DNA of 64,000 nt, from assembly GCA_017999915.1 (NCBI GenBank), contig JAGNKX010000007.1, positions 208,961 to 272,960 on the forward strand, written 5' to 3'. Shown here in pieces: positions 50,996 through 59,595 of this stretch. Position 1 is the first letter of the stretch; each line of letters starts with the position of its first letter. The stretch is from Spirochaetota bacterium. Its GTDB lineage: Bacteria; Spirochaetota; UBA4802; UBA5550. Position numbers and translations under genes: made by a program. The notes under the pieces were generated by a model, which searched no databases, had not been told where the DNA came from, and saw only the letters and a program-made list of their open reading frames with translations.

Positions 50996-51848
50996 CAGGA
51001 AGATCGACTTCCGGGCCATGCATGAGACGGAACAGCGCCTTCGGGACCTGGATCTTCACACGGTGTGCCACCAGGCCCGGTGTCCCAATATATCCGAATG
51101 CTTTTCCCGCGGCACGGCCACGTTCCTCATCCTGGGAGATATCTGCACCAGGAACTGTTCCTTCTGCGGCGTGAAGCACGGAAAACCGCTTCAGACGGTA
51201 ACTGACGAAGCGGTCCCTGTGGCCGAAGCGGTCAGGCGGTTGCAGTTCCGCCATGCAGTCATCACGTCCGTGACGCGGGACGACCTGCCGGACGGCGGCG
51301 CCGGGGCCTTCGCGGCGGTCATTGCCGAGCTGAAAAGGGCGGAAAGCCCGCCTGTAATCGAGGTCCTTGTGCCTGACTTCAATGGGGACGAAAACTCTAT
51401 CCGCGCGGTCGTGGATGCAGGGCCGAACATTTTCGGTCACAACCTGGAAACCGTGCCTTCTCTTTATGGCGTGCGCTGTTCCTGCGATTACGGCCGCAGC
51501 CTCAAGGTCCTTGAAATTGCAAAGAAACTCTCACCGGCGGCCAAGACCAAGTCCGGTCTCATGGTCGGCCTGGGCGAAACGGAGGAGGAAATTATCGATG
51601 TCATGGGTGACCTGCGCGGCGTGGGCTGCGACTACCTGAGCATCGGGCAATACCTTCAACCGGGCCGGGAAAACATTCCCGTGAAGGAGTATGTGCGGCC
51701 GGAGCGGTTTGAGCGCTACAGGGACATCGCCCTTGGGCTGGGCTTTCTCCACGTGGAGAGCGGGGTGTACGTGAGGAGCTCATATATGGCCGACCGGTAT
51801 GGGGAAAGAAATCCCCCTCCCTTGATGGGAGGGGTTAGGGGAGGGTGA
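50961..51848 (+). CDS. lipA: Lipoyl synthase
   Basis: The 295-residue radical-SAM enzyme inserts two sulfurs into the octanoyl group bound to GcvH. Both cluster motifs are complete: C-x4-C-x5-C (CHQARCPNISEC) and the radical-SAM CTRNCSFC. RSSYMAD near the C-terminus carries the conserved Arg-Ser-Ser that ligates the auxiliary cluster. The last ~12 residues (RNPPPLMGGVRGG) are encoded by a CCCTCCC-type repeat arm (51813-51847), so the natural stop was probably displaced by repeat insertion. Start at 50961 has GGGAGGG upstream. Confidence 0.95.
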   Translation: MIMRAKRPPWLDRKIDFRAMHETEQRLRDLDLHTVCHQARCPNISECFSRGTATFLILGDICTRNCSFCGVKHGKPLQTVTDEAVPVAEAVRRLQFRHAVITSVTRDDLPDGGAGAFAAVIAELKRAESPPVIEVLVPDFNGDENSIRAVVDAGPNIFGHNLETVPSLYGVRCSCDYGRSLKVLEIAKKLSPAAKTKSGLMVGLGETEEEIIDVMGDLRGVGCDYLSIGQYLQPGRENIPVKEYVRPERFERYRDIALGLGFLHVESGVYVRSSYMADRYGERNPPPLMGGVRGG

Positions 51849-51910
51849 ATGGAATCAAGCACGATAGTTGGTTCCACCCCCACCCAGCCCTCCCCCATCA
51901 AGGGGGAGGG
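51813..51910. repeat. CCCTCCC-type long inverted repeat spanning the lipA 3' end
   Basis: The left arm 51813-51847 (core CCCTTGATGGGAGGGG) and the right arm 51875-51910 (core CCCCCATCAAGGGGGAGG) pair over about 35 bases with some mismatches. The left arm lies in frame within lipA; the right arm ends about 20 bases before the start codon of the next gene. A related single arm lies at 63816-63851, and a looser relative at 57665-57799. Confidence 0.85.
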
Positions 51911-51931
51911 TATCCGTATCAGGGTATTATC

Positions 51932-53227
51932 ATGAAAGAATACGACATCGTCATCATCGGCTCCGGGCCTGCCGGGTACACCGCGGCCTTTGAAGCCGTT
52001 AAACATAAAATGAAGGCGGCCATCATAGAACGGGACACGGCGCGCCTCGGTGGGGTATGCCTGAGCGAGGGATGCATCCCCCTTAAAGGTCTCCTCTCGT
52101 TTTCTGAATCGTCGAAGGATTACACCTCCATCCGCGATACCGTGATGAAGCGTGTTGAGCAGATCCGGGCCGGACTCGCGTCGAGGCTCCGGACTCAGGG
52201 CATCGATGTGATCCAGGGGACGGCGCGGTTTGTTTCAGACAGGGAGATAACGGTGAGCGGCTCAAGAATCGGCGCAGAACATTTTTTAATAGCCGCCGGC
52301 TCGTCGCCGAGAAAGCTCTTTGATCATCCCAATGTTCACACCTCCGAGAAAATATTCTCCCTTGATAAGACCCCGGGGACGGCCCTGATCATCGGCGGCG
52401 GTGTGGTGGGATGCGAATACGCGTCTTTCCTGTGCAATATAGGGGTGAAGGTTGACATTGTCGAAGTGATGGATTCACTCCTGTTCGGCGAAGACGAGGA
52501 GGCGGTGCGGCTCCTTGGGCGGGAATTCAAGAAAAAGGGGACACAGGTTTATGTTAAGACCAAAGTTACCGACATCGGTCCTGACGGCGTCGTGTCAATG
52601 GACGGAGAGCAACAGCTCCGGAAGAGTTACGACCTCATCATCGAGGCCACGGGACGCAGGCCCAATGTCGGGGATCTCGGCCTGGAAACGGCCGGCGTTT
52701 CCCTCACGGACAGGGGCTTCATAGCGGTCAATGAATCGATGCAGACATCGGCCGGCGACATATACGCCGCCGGAGACTGCATTGAGACGCCGATGCTGGC
52801 CTATACCGCCTATAAGGAAGCTGAAACCGCGGTACGCCATTGCGCCGCCGGTGAGGTGGGGAGCATCGATTATGACGCGATGCCGCGCCTGGTCTTCTCA
52901 ATGCCCCAGATTGGTGGCGTCGGAATGAGCGAAAATCAGGCGAAGGAAAAAGGAATGAACTACCGGGTGTACAGGTATTTCTTCAAGGCCCTGGGAAAGG
53001 CCGTCATGGAAGGGCATGACGCCGGTTTCGTGAAGATGGTTTCCAATGAGGAAACAGGTACCATTGTCGGCGCCGCGGCCGTGGGCGACAATATCGCCGA
53101 TATCATGAATCAACTGGCCCTCATTGTCGGAAGCGGCATTGCAATTACCTCGATCAGGGACTGCATGTTCGTGCATCCCTCTTATTCCGAGATCATCCTT
53201 GAGGCGCTCCAGTACGGGAAGCAGTAA
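51932..53227 (+). CDS. lpdA: Dihydrolipoyl dehydrogenase (L protein)
   Basis: The 431-residue flavoprotein reoxidises dihydrolipoyl-GcvH with NAD. FAD loop GSGPAGYTAAFEA, redox cysteines in GGVCLSEGCIPLK (C-x4-C), NAD loop IIGGGVVGCEYASFL and the second FAD strand AAGDCIETPMLAYTAYKEAE are visible. The dimer-interface active-site His-Pro and Glu are VHPSYSEIILEAL. It is about 30 residues shorter than typical Lpd. An upstream extension seen in the frame comes from the repeat arm and is not used; the ATG at 51932 begins MKEYDIVIIG. It completes the glycine cleavage set. Confidence 0.92.
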   Translation: MKEYDIVIIGSGPAGYTAAFEAVKHKMKAAIIERDTARLGGVCLSEGCIPLKGLLSFSESSKDYTSIRDTVMKRVEQIRAGLASRLRTQGIDVIQGTARFVSDREITVSGSRIGAEHFLIAAGSSPRKLFDHPNVHTSEKIFSLDKTPGTALIIGGGVVGCEYASFLCNIGVKVDIVEVMDSLLFGEDEEAVRLLGREFKKKGTQVYVKTKVTDIGPDGVVSMDGEQQLRKSYDLIIEATGRRPNVGDLGLETAGVSLTDRGFIAVNESMQTSAGDIYAAGDCIETPMLAYTAYKEAETAVRHCAAGEVGSIDYDAMPRLVFSMPQIGGVGMSENQAKEKGMNYRVYRYFFKALGKAVMEGHDAGFVKMVSNEETGTIVGAAAVGDNIADIMNQLALIVGSGIAITSIRDCMFVHPSYSEIILEALQYGKQ

Positions 53228-53302
53228 AAAAACAGGGCTGTCTTATAGTACCACCCGTTTACCCCCCCGCCCCCGTAAGGGGGCTTCTAAGACAGCCCTG
53301 TT
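53225..53302 (-). terminator. Rho-independent terminator of the 53.3-kb aldehyde dehydrogenase
   Basis: AACAGGGCTGTCTTA (53231-53245) and its exact complement (53288-53302) make a 15-bp stem; a smaller GC hairpin sits in the loop. On the minus strand it is followed by T7 (53230 downward), so it terminates the convergent aldehyde dehydrogenase gene. On the plus strand there is no T-run after it, though it may still stabilise the lpdA transcript end. Confidence 0.88.
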
Positions 53303-53327
53303 CCGATATGATGATTTATGCCAGTGT

Positions 53328-54944
53328 CTAGTTTGGGATAAAGGTCCTGAAAAAGACCTTCATCAGATTTATCATGCCCACAAGGCGCTCACTGATTTTT
53401 TTCGCGTACAGCACCTGCGCCACGCCCTTGATTCCATCGTAGATCTTCTTGTTGACCGGGTGCCACCAGAAGTTCTTCCTCGCGAAGGGGAGGATCTCGT
53501 TGACCAGCACCTGGGGCTGGGTCATTTCGTCAAAGCCGATGCCGCCGTGGGTCCTGCCGATGCTCGATTCCTTGAAGCCTCCCCAGGGCGTTTCGGCCAG
53601 GCCGTGGCTCATCAGGTGGTCGTTGACGGTAATCGCCCCCGCCTGGATGCGCCGCGCAATCTTAAGCGCCCTGGAGCGGTTCTTCGACCAGACGGAGCCG
53701 GTAAGGCCGAGATACGAGTCGTTGGCAAGCTCCACCGCTTCGTCGATGGTATCGAAGGGCATGACGCCTATCACCGGCCCGAAGGTCTCATCCTTCATGA
53801 CCAGCATGTCGTGATTGACATTCACCAGGACCGTGCAGGGGAGGAACTGTCCCTTGCCGCCCTTCGGCGCTTTCGACTGGGCGTATATCTTTGCGCCTTT
53901 TTTCAGCGAGTCGGCGATATGGAGGTTCACGGTATCCATCTGCCGTTTTGTGGTCATGGCCCCGATATCCATGTTGTGATCAGTATCATAGCCGACCCGG
54001 AGCGCTTCAGTATATTTTTTCAGGACATCCAGGAAGTCGTTATATGCCTTTCTTTCGACGTATATCCGCTCAACGCCTCCGCAGGACTGGCCCGCGTTCT
54101 GGCAGCCGGCCCACACGGCGCCGGCTGCGGCGCGCTTCAGGTCCGCGTCGGCGCATACGATCATCGGGTCATTGCCGCCCAATTCCAGGGAAACCGGGGT
54201 CAGGGTCTCGGACGCCTTTTTCATAAGGTACTTGCCGATTTTTACCGACCCGGTGAAGAAGAGCTTGTCAATGCGCGCTTCAAGGAAGGCGTCCCCGGCG
54301 ACGCTGCCCGGCATGTTGATATATTTAAAGATTCCCCGGGGCAGGTCGGCTGCTGCAATACACTGTTGTAACGCATGGCCGACAACCTGCGTTTCAGAGG
54401 CGGCCTTGAAGATGACCGCGTTGCCCGCCAGCAGGGCCATGACGATTTCCGAGAAGGGTATGGCGAAGGGATAGTTCCACGGCGATATGATGCCAACGAC
54501 ACCCCAGGGCGCCCGGGCTATTTTACTCCTCTTGTTGATGAACATGATGTTGCCGTTGGGAAGGCTCCTGTCTTTCAGGAATCTCTTGGCGTTTTTACAG
54601 TAATAGGTCACGGACATGGTTGAGGTCAATACTTCAGTGGCCAGTGCGTCAATGCGCGTTTTTCCGTTATCGCGGGATATTGTCTCTGAGATATCATCGA
54701 GATTATCCATGATATAGTCCCGGATTCTAATAATATATTGCGCACGTTTCTTGACCGGCAGGGCGGCCCATGCAGGCTGGGCAAGTCTTGCGCTTAAAAC
54801 GGCATTATGAAGATCCTCTTTTGTGTTTACGAGATAATCGCCGATTGTTTCACCATTTCCCGGGTTGATGCAGATTGTTTTATCGACAGTCTGGACCGAT
54901 TTTTTTTTAGAGGTTTTTGCCTTATTAACTGTTTGAAGATACAT
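53328..54944 (-). CDS. NAD(P)-dependent aldehyde dehydrogenase
   Basis: The 538-residue protein has the ALDH fold: GVVGIISPWNYPFAIP, NAVIFKAASETQVVG, LFFTGSVKIGK, the catalytic Glu in LTPVSLELGGNDP, the nucleophile Cys in NAGQSCGGVERIYV, and ETFGPVIGVMPF. A C-terminal extension of about 50 residues follows the usual end (QPQVLVNEI), carrying basic/hydrophobic stretches (WWHPVNKKIYDG, LVGMINLMKVFFRTF) that may bind a membrane or partner. The N-terminal 25 residues are Lys/Thr rich. Start at ATG 54944 with GGGAGG six bases away. A promoter with the shared palindrome lies upstream. Substrate unknown; medium or long-chain aldehyde is possible. Confidence 0.88.
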   Translation of the reverse strand: MYLQTVNKAKTSKKKSVQTVDKTICINPGNGETIGDYLVNTKEDLHNAVLSARLAQPAWAALPVKKRAQYIIRIRDYIMDNLDDISETISRDNGKTRIDALATEVLTSTMSVTYYCKNAKRFLKDRSLPNGNIMFINKRSKIARAPWGVVGIISPWNYPFAIPFSEIVMALLAGNAVIFKAASETQVVGHALQQCIAAADLPRGIFKYINMPGSVAGDAFLEARIDKLFFTGSVKIGKYLMKKASETLTPVSLELGGNDPMIVCADADLKRAAAGAVWAGCQNAGQSCGGVERIYVERKAYNDFLDVLKKYTEALRVGYDTDHNMDIGAMTTKRQMDTVNLHIADSLKKGAKIYAQSKAPKGGKGQFLPCTVLVNVNHDMLVMKDETFGPVIGVMPFDTIDEAVELANDSYLGLTGSVWSKNRSRALKIARRIQAGAITVNDHLMSHGLAETPWGGFKESSIGRTHGGIGFDEMTQPQVLVNEILPFARKNFWWHPVNKKIYDGIKGVAQVLYAKKISERLVGMINLMKVFFRTFIPN

Positions 54945-55293
54945 CATAATCCTCCCTTCAATATATTTTTTGCATATGTGTTTGATATACAAAATTAACT
55001 AAAAAATAATTTTATATAGTATATTTTAAGTATTTTGTAGTAATCACTGAATAAGGAATTTAAAATTTTTTTATGTATTAATTGATATAAAATGTCATTA
55101 AAAATTACATAAAGTCATAAATAATTACAAATAATCATAAATTATCATAATCGATTATCGATAGTGATAAAATGTCAAGGCTTTATTGCCGTCCAACTGA
55201 TAAAAAGTGATTTAATTAATTACACTATAATTTATAAATGTATATAAATAATATGTTGTAATTGTGAATAATAAATGAGGTTAATACCGTAGA
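54945..55293. other. Very AT-rich divergent control region with palindrome
   Basis: 349 bases without a gene separate divergent aldehyde dehydrogenase and GntR genes. They are strongly AT-rich (runs such as ATTACATAAAGTCATAAAT). They hold the palindromic site at 55142-55178, plus TATAAT at 55226-55231 as a possible -10 box of the GntR gene. Confidence 0.6.
55142..55178 (-). promoter_or_regulatory. Candidate operator/promoter, site A of the aldehyde island
   Basis: TTATCA at 55142-55147 and TGATAA at 55165-55170 are inverted around a core CGATTATCGATA (55152-55163). On the minus strand TTGACA (55178-55173) sits next to it as a -35 box of the aldehyde dehydrogenase. The same core and TTGACA occur at site B (59258-59302). 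Likely bound by the neighbouring GntR protein; inferred. Confidence 0.6.
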
Positions 55294-55968
55294 ATGACTA
55301 CCCTGAAATCAAAGAATCTTGCCTATGAAATAGCCGATATACTCAGCGAAAGAATAATTCGGATGGAATTAAAGCAGGGCGAGCGGATACTTGAAGCCAA
55401 AATAGCCAAAGAGTTCAATGTCAGCCAGAGTTCGGTCCGTGAAGCCCTCAGGGTAATGGAGCAGAGCGGCCTTGTGGAGATCAACCAGCGGCGGGGCACC
55501 TATGTGACCCGGTTGACAGGGAATGATATTGAAATTCTATATGACCTTATTACTGATCTGTACGCGCTATTGATCACCAAGGCAATGGAGAACAAGTCAG
55601 CGGCGAACGTGCAGAAGATACTTGCCATAGTCAAGAATATTGAAAACGCCGCCGAAAAGAACGACTTTGATAATTACTTCGAAAGCATATTCGAGCTGGC
55701 CATAGTCGCAATTGAAGCGGTTAACAGCCTGCTATTAAAGAAAGTGATAACCGATTCATGGCCCAACAAGCGACGGATCGAATACATGACACTCAAAATG
55801 AGGAAATATGAATTGAAAAATAACTTGAAATATTTCAAGCAGCTTGAAAAATACATGATGGAGTCCAATCTGGAAAAAATGATAAAGACGATCAGGGAAT
55901 ACGCGCAGAACGAAAAGAAAATAGCCATCAGCAATCTGGAAAAGATCATCGATTCGAAACAGCTCTGA
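55294..55968 (+). CDS. GntR-family transcriptional regulator (FadR-type, FCD-like)
   Basis: The 224-residue protein has an N-terminal GntR winged helix-turn-helix (YEIADILSERIIRMELKQGERILEAKIAKEFNVSQSSVREALRVMEQSGLVEI in pieces; about residues 8-65) and a helical C-terminal ligand-binding domain. The C-terminal half lacks an obvious FCD metal triad, so it may be a variant. GntR proteins of this class usually respond to organic acids. It is divergent from one aldehyde dehydrogenase and 21 bases upstream of the gapN-like gene. It most likely controls both and binds the palindromes A and B; this is inferred. Confidence 0.85.
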   Translation: MTTLKSKNLAYEIADILSERIIRMELKQGERILEAKIAKEFNVSQSSVREALRVMEQSGLVEINQRRGTYVTRLTGNDIEILYDLITDLYALLITKAMENKSAANVQKILAIVKNIENAAEKNDFDNYFESIFELAIVAIEAVNSLLLKKVITDSWPNKRRIEYMTLKMRKYELKNNLKYFKQLEKYMMESNLEKMIKTIREYAQNEKKIAISNLEKIIDSKQL

Positions 55969-55988
55969 CCTAACGAGGGGGTGCCCAC

Positions 55989-57614
55989 ATGAATCTGCAA
56001 GAAGCGGTCCGGAATATTTTTCCCGATCAGAAGGACGTGCCCGCGGAGTTGTTGCTGCCATTCCCCATCATACAGAAAGAGTACCTTGTCAACGGGGAGA
56101 TCAGGACCTGGAACGGCGAGATGCAGGATGTGTATTCGCCGGTTTGCCTCAAAACGGAAAAAGGCGTCGAACAGAAGCTCATCGGTCGATACCCCACGCT
56201 AACCGAAAAGGAGTCGCTGGAAGCCCTGGAGGCGGCGAAGGCCGCCTTCAATAACGGCAAGGGGGAGTGGCCCTCGATGCCCGTGGCGGAGAGGATAAGG
56301 CGCATCGAGAAGCTCGCCTTCCTCATGAAGGAAAAGCGGACCGAGATCATCAGCCTCCTGATGTGGGAGATCGGCAAATCCCACGGCGACAGCGCCAAGG
56401 AATTCGACCGCACCATTGAATACATGGCCGACACCATCAACGCCCTGAAAGACCTCGACCGGGCCGGCTCCCGTTTCGAGATCAGGGAGGGTATCATCGG
56501 CCAGATCAGGCGGGCACCCCTGGGCGTGGTCCTCTGCATGGGGCCCTTCAACTATCCATTGAACGAAACCTTCACGACACTGATCCCGGCGCTGATCATG
56601 GGGAACACGGTCATTTTCAAGCCGCCCAAGATCGGTGTGCTCCTGCACCGACCCCTCCTGCAGGCATTCAAGGAGGCCTTTCCGAAGGGAGTGGTGAACA
56701 CGGTCTACGGCGACGGCGCCAAGATCATCACCCCCATGATGACTACCGGTAAGATCGATGTCCTGGCTTTCATCGGCTCGAGCAGGGTCGCCGACATCAT
56801 CAAGAAGCAGCACCCCAAGCCGCACCGGCTCAGGTCGGTCCTGGGCCTGGACGCCAAGAACGCGGGCATCATTTTAAAGGACGCCGACATTGCCCAGACC
56901 GTCAAGGAATGCGTTCTCGGGTCATTGTCCTACAACGGCCAGCGCTGCACGGCACTGAAGATCATCTACGTGCACAGGGACATCGCCGACGAGTTCCTGA
57001 AGCAGTTCGGCGCGGCCATCGCGGCCCTGAAGCCGGGAATGCCATGGGACAAGGACGTGAACCTGACCCCGCTGGCCGAAACGAACAAGACCCAATACAT
57101 GACCGATTACATCGAGGACGCGAAAAAGAACGGAGCAAAAGTGGTAAATGACGGTGGCGGTGTCGTAAACAACACCTTCATGTTCCCGGCGGTGTTGTAT
57201 CCGGTGAACGAAAAAATGAAGGTGTATCATGAGGAGCAGTTTGGCCCGGTGATCCCCGTCGTTCCTTTCTCGGGAATAGAGGAGCCGATGGCCTACGTGG
57301 TCAATTCAAATTACGGCCAGCAGGTTTCGATATTCGGCAGGGACTGCGGCGCCATCGCCACCCTGATCGACACCCTGGTCAACCAGGTCTGTCGGGTGAA
57401 CATCAACAGCCAGTGCCAGCGGGGGCCCGATTCATTCCCGTTTACCGGCAGGAAGGACAGCGCCGAGGGTACCCTTTCGGTAACGGACGCCCTCAGGGTG
57501 TTCACCATCCGCACCCTGGTGGCCGTGAAGGGTACCGACACGAACAAGCAGATTATAACGGAAATTCTGCAGGATAAAAAGTCGAATTTCCTGTCGACGG
57601 ATTTTATATTCTGA
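55989..57614 (+). CDS. gapN: Non-phosphorylating glyceraldehyde-3-phosphate dehydrogenase-like ALDH
   Basis: The 541-residue ALDH resembles GapN, which oxidises glyceraldehyde-3-phosphate to 3-phosphoglycerate with NADP. Landmarks: GVVLCMGPFNYPLNE, NTVIFKPPKIG, FIGSSRVADII, LGLDAKNAGIILKDAD, the catalytic Cys in NGQRCTALKIIYV, EEQFGPVIPVVPF, and the C-terminal CQRGPDSFPFTGRKDSAEGT, close to the GapN QRGPDxFPFxGxKDS pattern. It is longer at the N-terminus than typical GapN by about 30 residues. Shine-Dalgarno GAGGGG precedes the ATG. Aldehyde specificity is not certain. Confidence 0.8.
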   Translation: MNLQEAVRNIFPDQKDVPAELLLPFPIIQKEYLVNGEIRTWNGEMQDVYSPVCLKTEKGVEQKLIGRYPTLTEKESLEALEAAKAAFNNGKGEWPSMPVAERIRRIEKLAFLMKEKRTEIISLLMWEIGKSHGDSAKEFDRTIEYMADTINALKDLDRAGSRFEIREGIIGQIRRAPLGVVLCMGPFNYPLNETFTTLIPALIMGNTVIFKPPKIGVLLHRPLLQAFKEAFPKGVVNTVYGDGAKIITPMMTTGKIDVLAFIGSSRVADIIKKQHPKPHRLRSVLGLDAKNAGIILKDADIAQTVKECVLGSLSYNGQRCTALKIIYVHRDIADEFLKQFGAAIAALKPGMPWDKDVNLTPLAETNKTQYMTDYIEDAKKNGAKVVNDGGGVVNNTFMFPAVLYPVNEKMKVYHEEQFGPVIPVVPFSGIEEPMAYVVNSNYGQQVSIFGRDCGAIATLIDTLVNQVCRVNINSQCQRGPDSFPFTGRKDSAEGTLSVTDALRVFTIRTLVAVKGTDTNKQIITEILQDKKSNFLSTDFIF

Positions 57615-57664
57615 GAGAGACCGGACCTTAACACACTCACTTTTTGAACTCTATCCTTGGTTCA

Positions 57665-57799
57665 CCTCACCCTCGCTCCGCGCATGCCGATCATTTGCAA
57701 TCTCACCCCCGACCCCTTCTCCTTGAAAAGGAGGAGGGGGGATAGATATTCGTTAATATTCTCCCTTCCATTTTATTGAGAGGGAGTTAGAGGGTGAGG
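57665..57799. repeat. Long inverted repeat between two aldehyde dehydrogenase genes
   Basis: CCTCACCCTC (57665-57674) and GAGGGTGAGG (57790-57799) bound a 135-base region that contains CCCCTTCTCCTTGAAAAGG and further CCTCT-type hairpins. It resembles the CCCTCCC repeat family at 51813 and 63816. It lies between convergent genes. Confidence 0.65.
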
Positions 57800-57815
57800 A
57801 CAAACTGGCAAGTGT

Positions 57816-57832
57816 GAACAGGTAACCTGTTC
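57816..57832. terminator. Palindrome at the 3' end of the interrupted ALDH
   Basis: GAACAGGT-A-ACCTGTTC is a perfect 8-bp inverted repeat directly beside the stop codon at 57833-57835. No T-run follows, so a termination role is doubtful. Confidence 0.35.
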
Positions 57833-59224
57833 CTACTTAAACACCATCTTCGCCAATTTTAACTTGATCCCTTTCCCGTAGGGCGGGTAGCGCAGCGGGA
57901 CATCGAGCCACGTGGATTTCGCCAGAATTGACCGATGGTGACTGAAGGCATCGAAGCTGAATTTGCCGTGATAGGCGCCCATGCCGCTGTTGCCGACGCC
58001 GCCGAAGGGCATGCGGGGATTGGTCAGGTGCACCATGGTGTCATTGACGCAGCCGCCCCCCGATGATGTTCTCGAAAGGAGCCAGCGCTCCTTGCGCCTG
58101 CTGGAAGTGAAGAAGTAGAAGGCCAGGGGCTTTTCCCTGCTGTTAATGAATGAAGCCACTTCTTCGAGATTATTGTATTCCATGATCGGAATTATAGGCC
58201 CGAAGATCTCTTCCTCCATGATCGGGTCCCCCGGCCTCACATTGTCCAGTATGGTCGGTGCTATGTAGCGCTCCTTTTCGTCGGAAGCGCCGCCGAAAAT
58301 GACAGTGCCGGTCTTGATGAGCCCGCAGAGCTTCTCAAATTGGGCCTTGTTGACGATCCTCCCGTAATCGGGGCTTTACCGCGGGTCTTCACCGTAGGAA
58401 AGGACGATGCATTGCTTGATTTCATCTATGAACTGTTTTTTGATTTTTGAATGTACGAAAAAATAATCAGGGGCTATGCAGGTCTGGCCGGAATTGAGGA
58501 GCTTGCCGAACATCGCCCTCCTGGCGGAAACGGCAAGGTTTGCGTCCTCATCAATGATGCAGGGGCTCTTTCCGCCCAGCTCGAGGGACACCGGTGTCAG
58601 GTGCTTTGACGCCTTTTCCATGACGATCTTTCCGAGAAAGGGACTGCCGGTGAAGAAAATGTAGTCGTACCTGACATCGAGCATTTTCTGTATGACGTCC
58701 CTGCCGCCGCTAAAGACGCTGATATAGCTCTGATCGAAGGTTTCAGATATCATGTCGGTGATGGTCGCCGATACATGCTCGGAGTAATGGGCGGGTTTCA
58801 AAACCACACAGTTGCCGGCGGATATGGCGCCCACCAGTGGATCGAAGAGGAGCTGGAAGGGGTAGTTCCAGGGCGCCATGATCAGGACGACCCCGAAGGG
58901 CTCGTGGAGAACATAGCTGCGGGAGTAAAAATTGACAAGATCAGTCCTTATCTTCGTCGGCTTGGCCCATTTTTTTAAGTTATGGATATGATGGGAAATT
59001 TCCTCAAGGGTAAACCCGATTTCCGTAGCATAGGCCTCAAAGGGCGCTTTGTTGAGATCTTTTTTTAACGCTTCATTGAGCCTTTCCTCGTATTTTAATA
59101 GGGCCTTCTTGAGTTTAATAAGGTTTTCAAGCCTGAAGTTAACATCCCGTGTCGCGTGGGTCAGAAAAAAATCCCTCTGCGCATTGACGATTGTTTGAAT
59201 ATTATTGATGGCAGCCTGATTCAT
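57833..59224 (-). pseudogene. ALDH3-type aldehyde dehydrogenase interrupted by an in-frame TAA
   Basis: A single reading frame runs from ATG 59224 to TAG 57833, broken only by TAA at 58378-58376. The sequence reads GEDPR-stop-SPDYGRIVNKAQFEKL, where intact ALDH3 proteins have a Lys or Gln, so one base change (CAA or AAA to TAA) explains it. Before the break are GVVLIMAPWNYPFQLL, VSLELGGKSPC and the catalytic Cys in NSGQTCIAPDYFFV; after it GGASDEKERYIAPTI and EEEIFGPIIPI. Without the stop the protein would be about 463 residues, normal length, and both parts look under coding constraint. It is a recent pseudogene, a consensus error, or read through. Operator B lies upstream. Confidence 0.85.
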
Positions 59225-59257
59225 ATCATTACCCCTGAATATCTTTATCATGAATTA

Positions 59258-59302
59258 TCGTAAAACGATTATCGATAATCGATAATAATAAGAATTATGT
59301 CA
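59258..59302 (-). promoter_or_regulatory. Candidate operator/promoter, site B of the aldehyde island
   Basis: CGATTATCGATAATCG (59266-59281) is a perfect 16-base palindrome. On the minus strand TTGACA (59302-59297) precedes it, and GATTAT at 17-base spacing falls inside the palindrome, so a bound protein would block the promoter. The start codon is 42 bases further on. Shares its core and TTGACA with site A. Confidence 0.65.
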
Positions 59303-59337
59303 AGCTTTTTTCAGGGCGAGTCAGTCACATTACCTGC

Positions 59338-59595
59338 GGTAGCAGCATAATTTTAGGGGGACATGGAGTCATTCCATCGAGGTTGCTCACGGGTATCCGT
59401 GTTCTTAGCGGCATTCCTGCCATCCTGGCAGTAAAATGCGACCGGGATATTGGATGATGTCGCCGATTATGCCGAGTCAACATGGTGCGCTGGCCAGGAG
59501 GGCCGAGTGCAGAGCCGGACAGGATGTCGCATTGGCTCTGCTTATACGAGGCGGACGAGCGGGATGGCCCATGTCCCCAATTTACGACTGCTACC
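59338..59595. mobile_element. MITE-like structured repeat, copy 2
   Basis: The 258-base element begins GGTAGCAG and ends CTGCTACC, with inverted similarity running inward (left TAATTTTAGGGGGACATGG; right CCATGTCCCCAATTTA). It shares its inner blocks with copy 1 at 13010-13149 but has about 120 extra bases in the middle. ATTACC occurs just outside both ends, a possible target duplication (the left one is offset by 3 bases). No transposase is encoded. Confidence 0.78.

Noticed and set aside
53124..54371. 415-codon open frame on the plus strand opposite the 53.3-kb aldehyde dehydrogenase
   Set aside because: It overlaps the 3' end of lpdA and a terminator, and the opposite-strand enzyme has all ALDH motifs.
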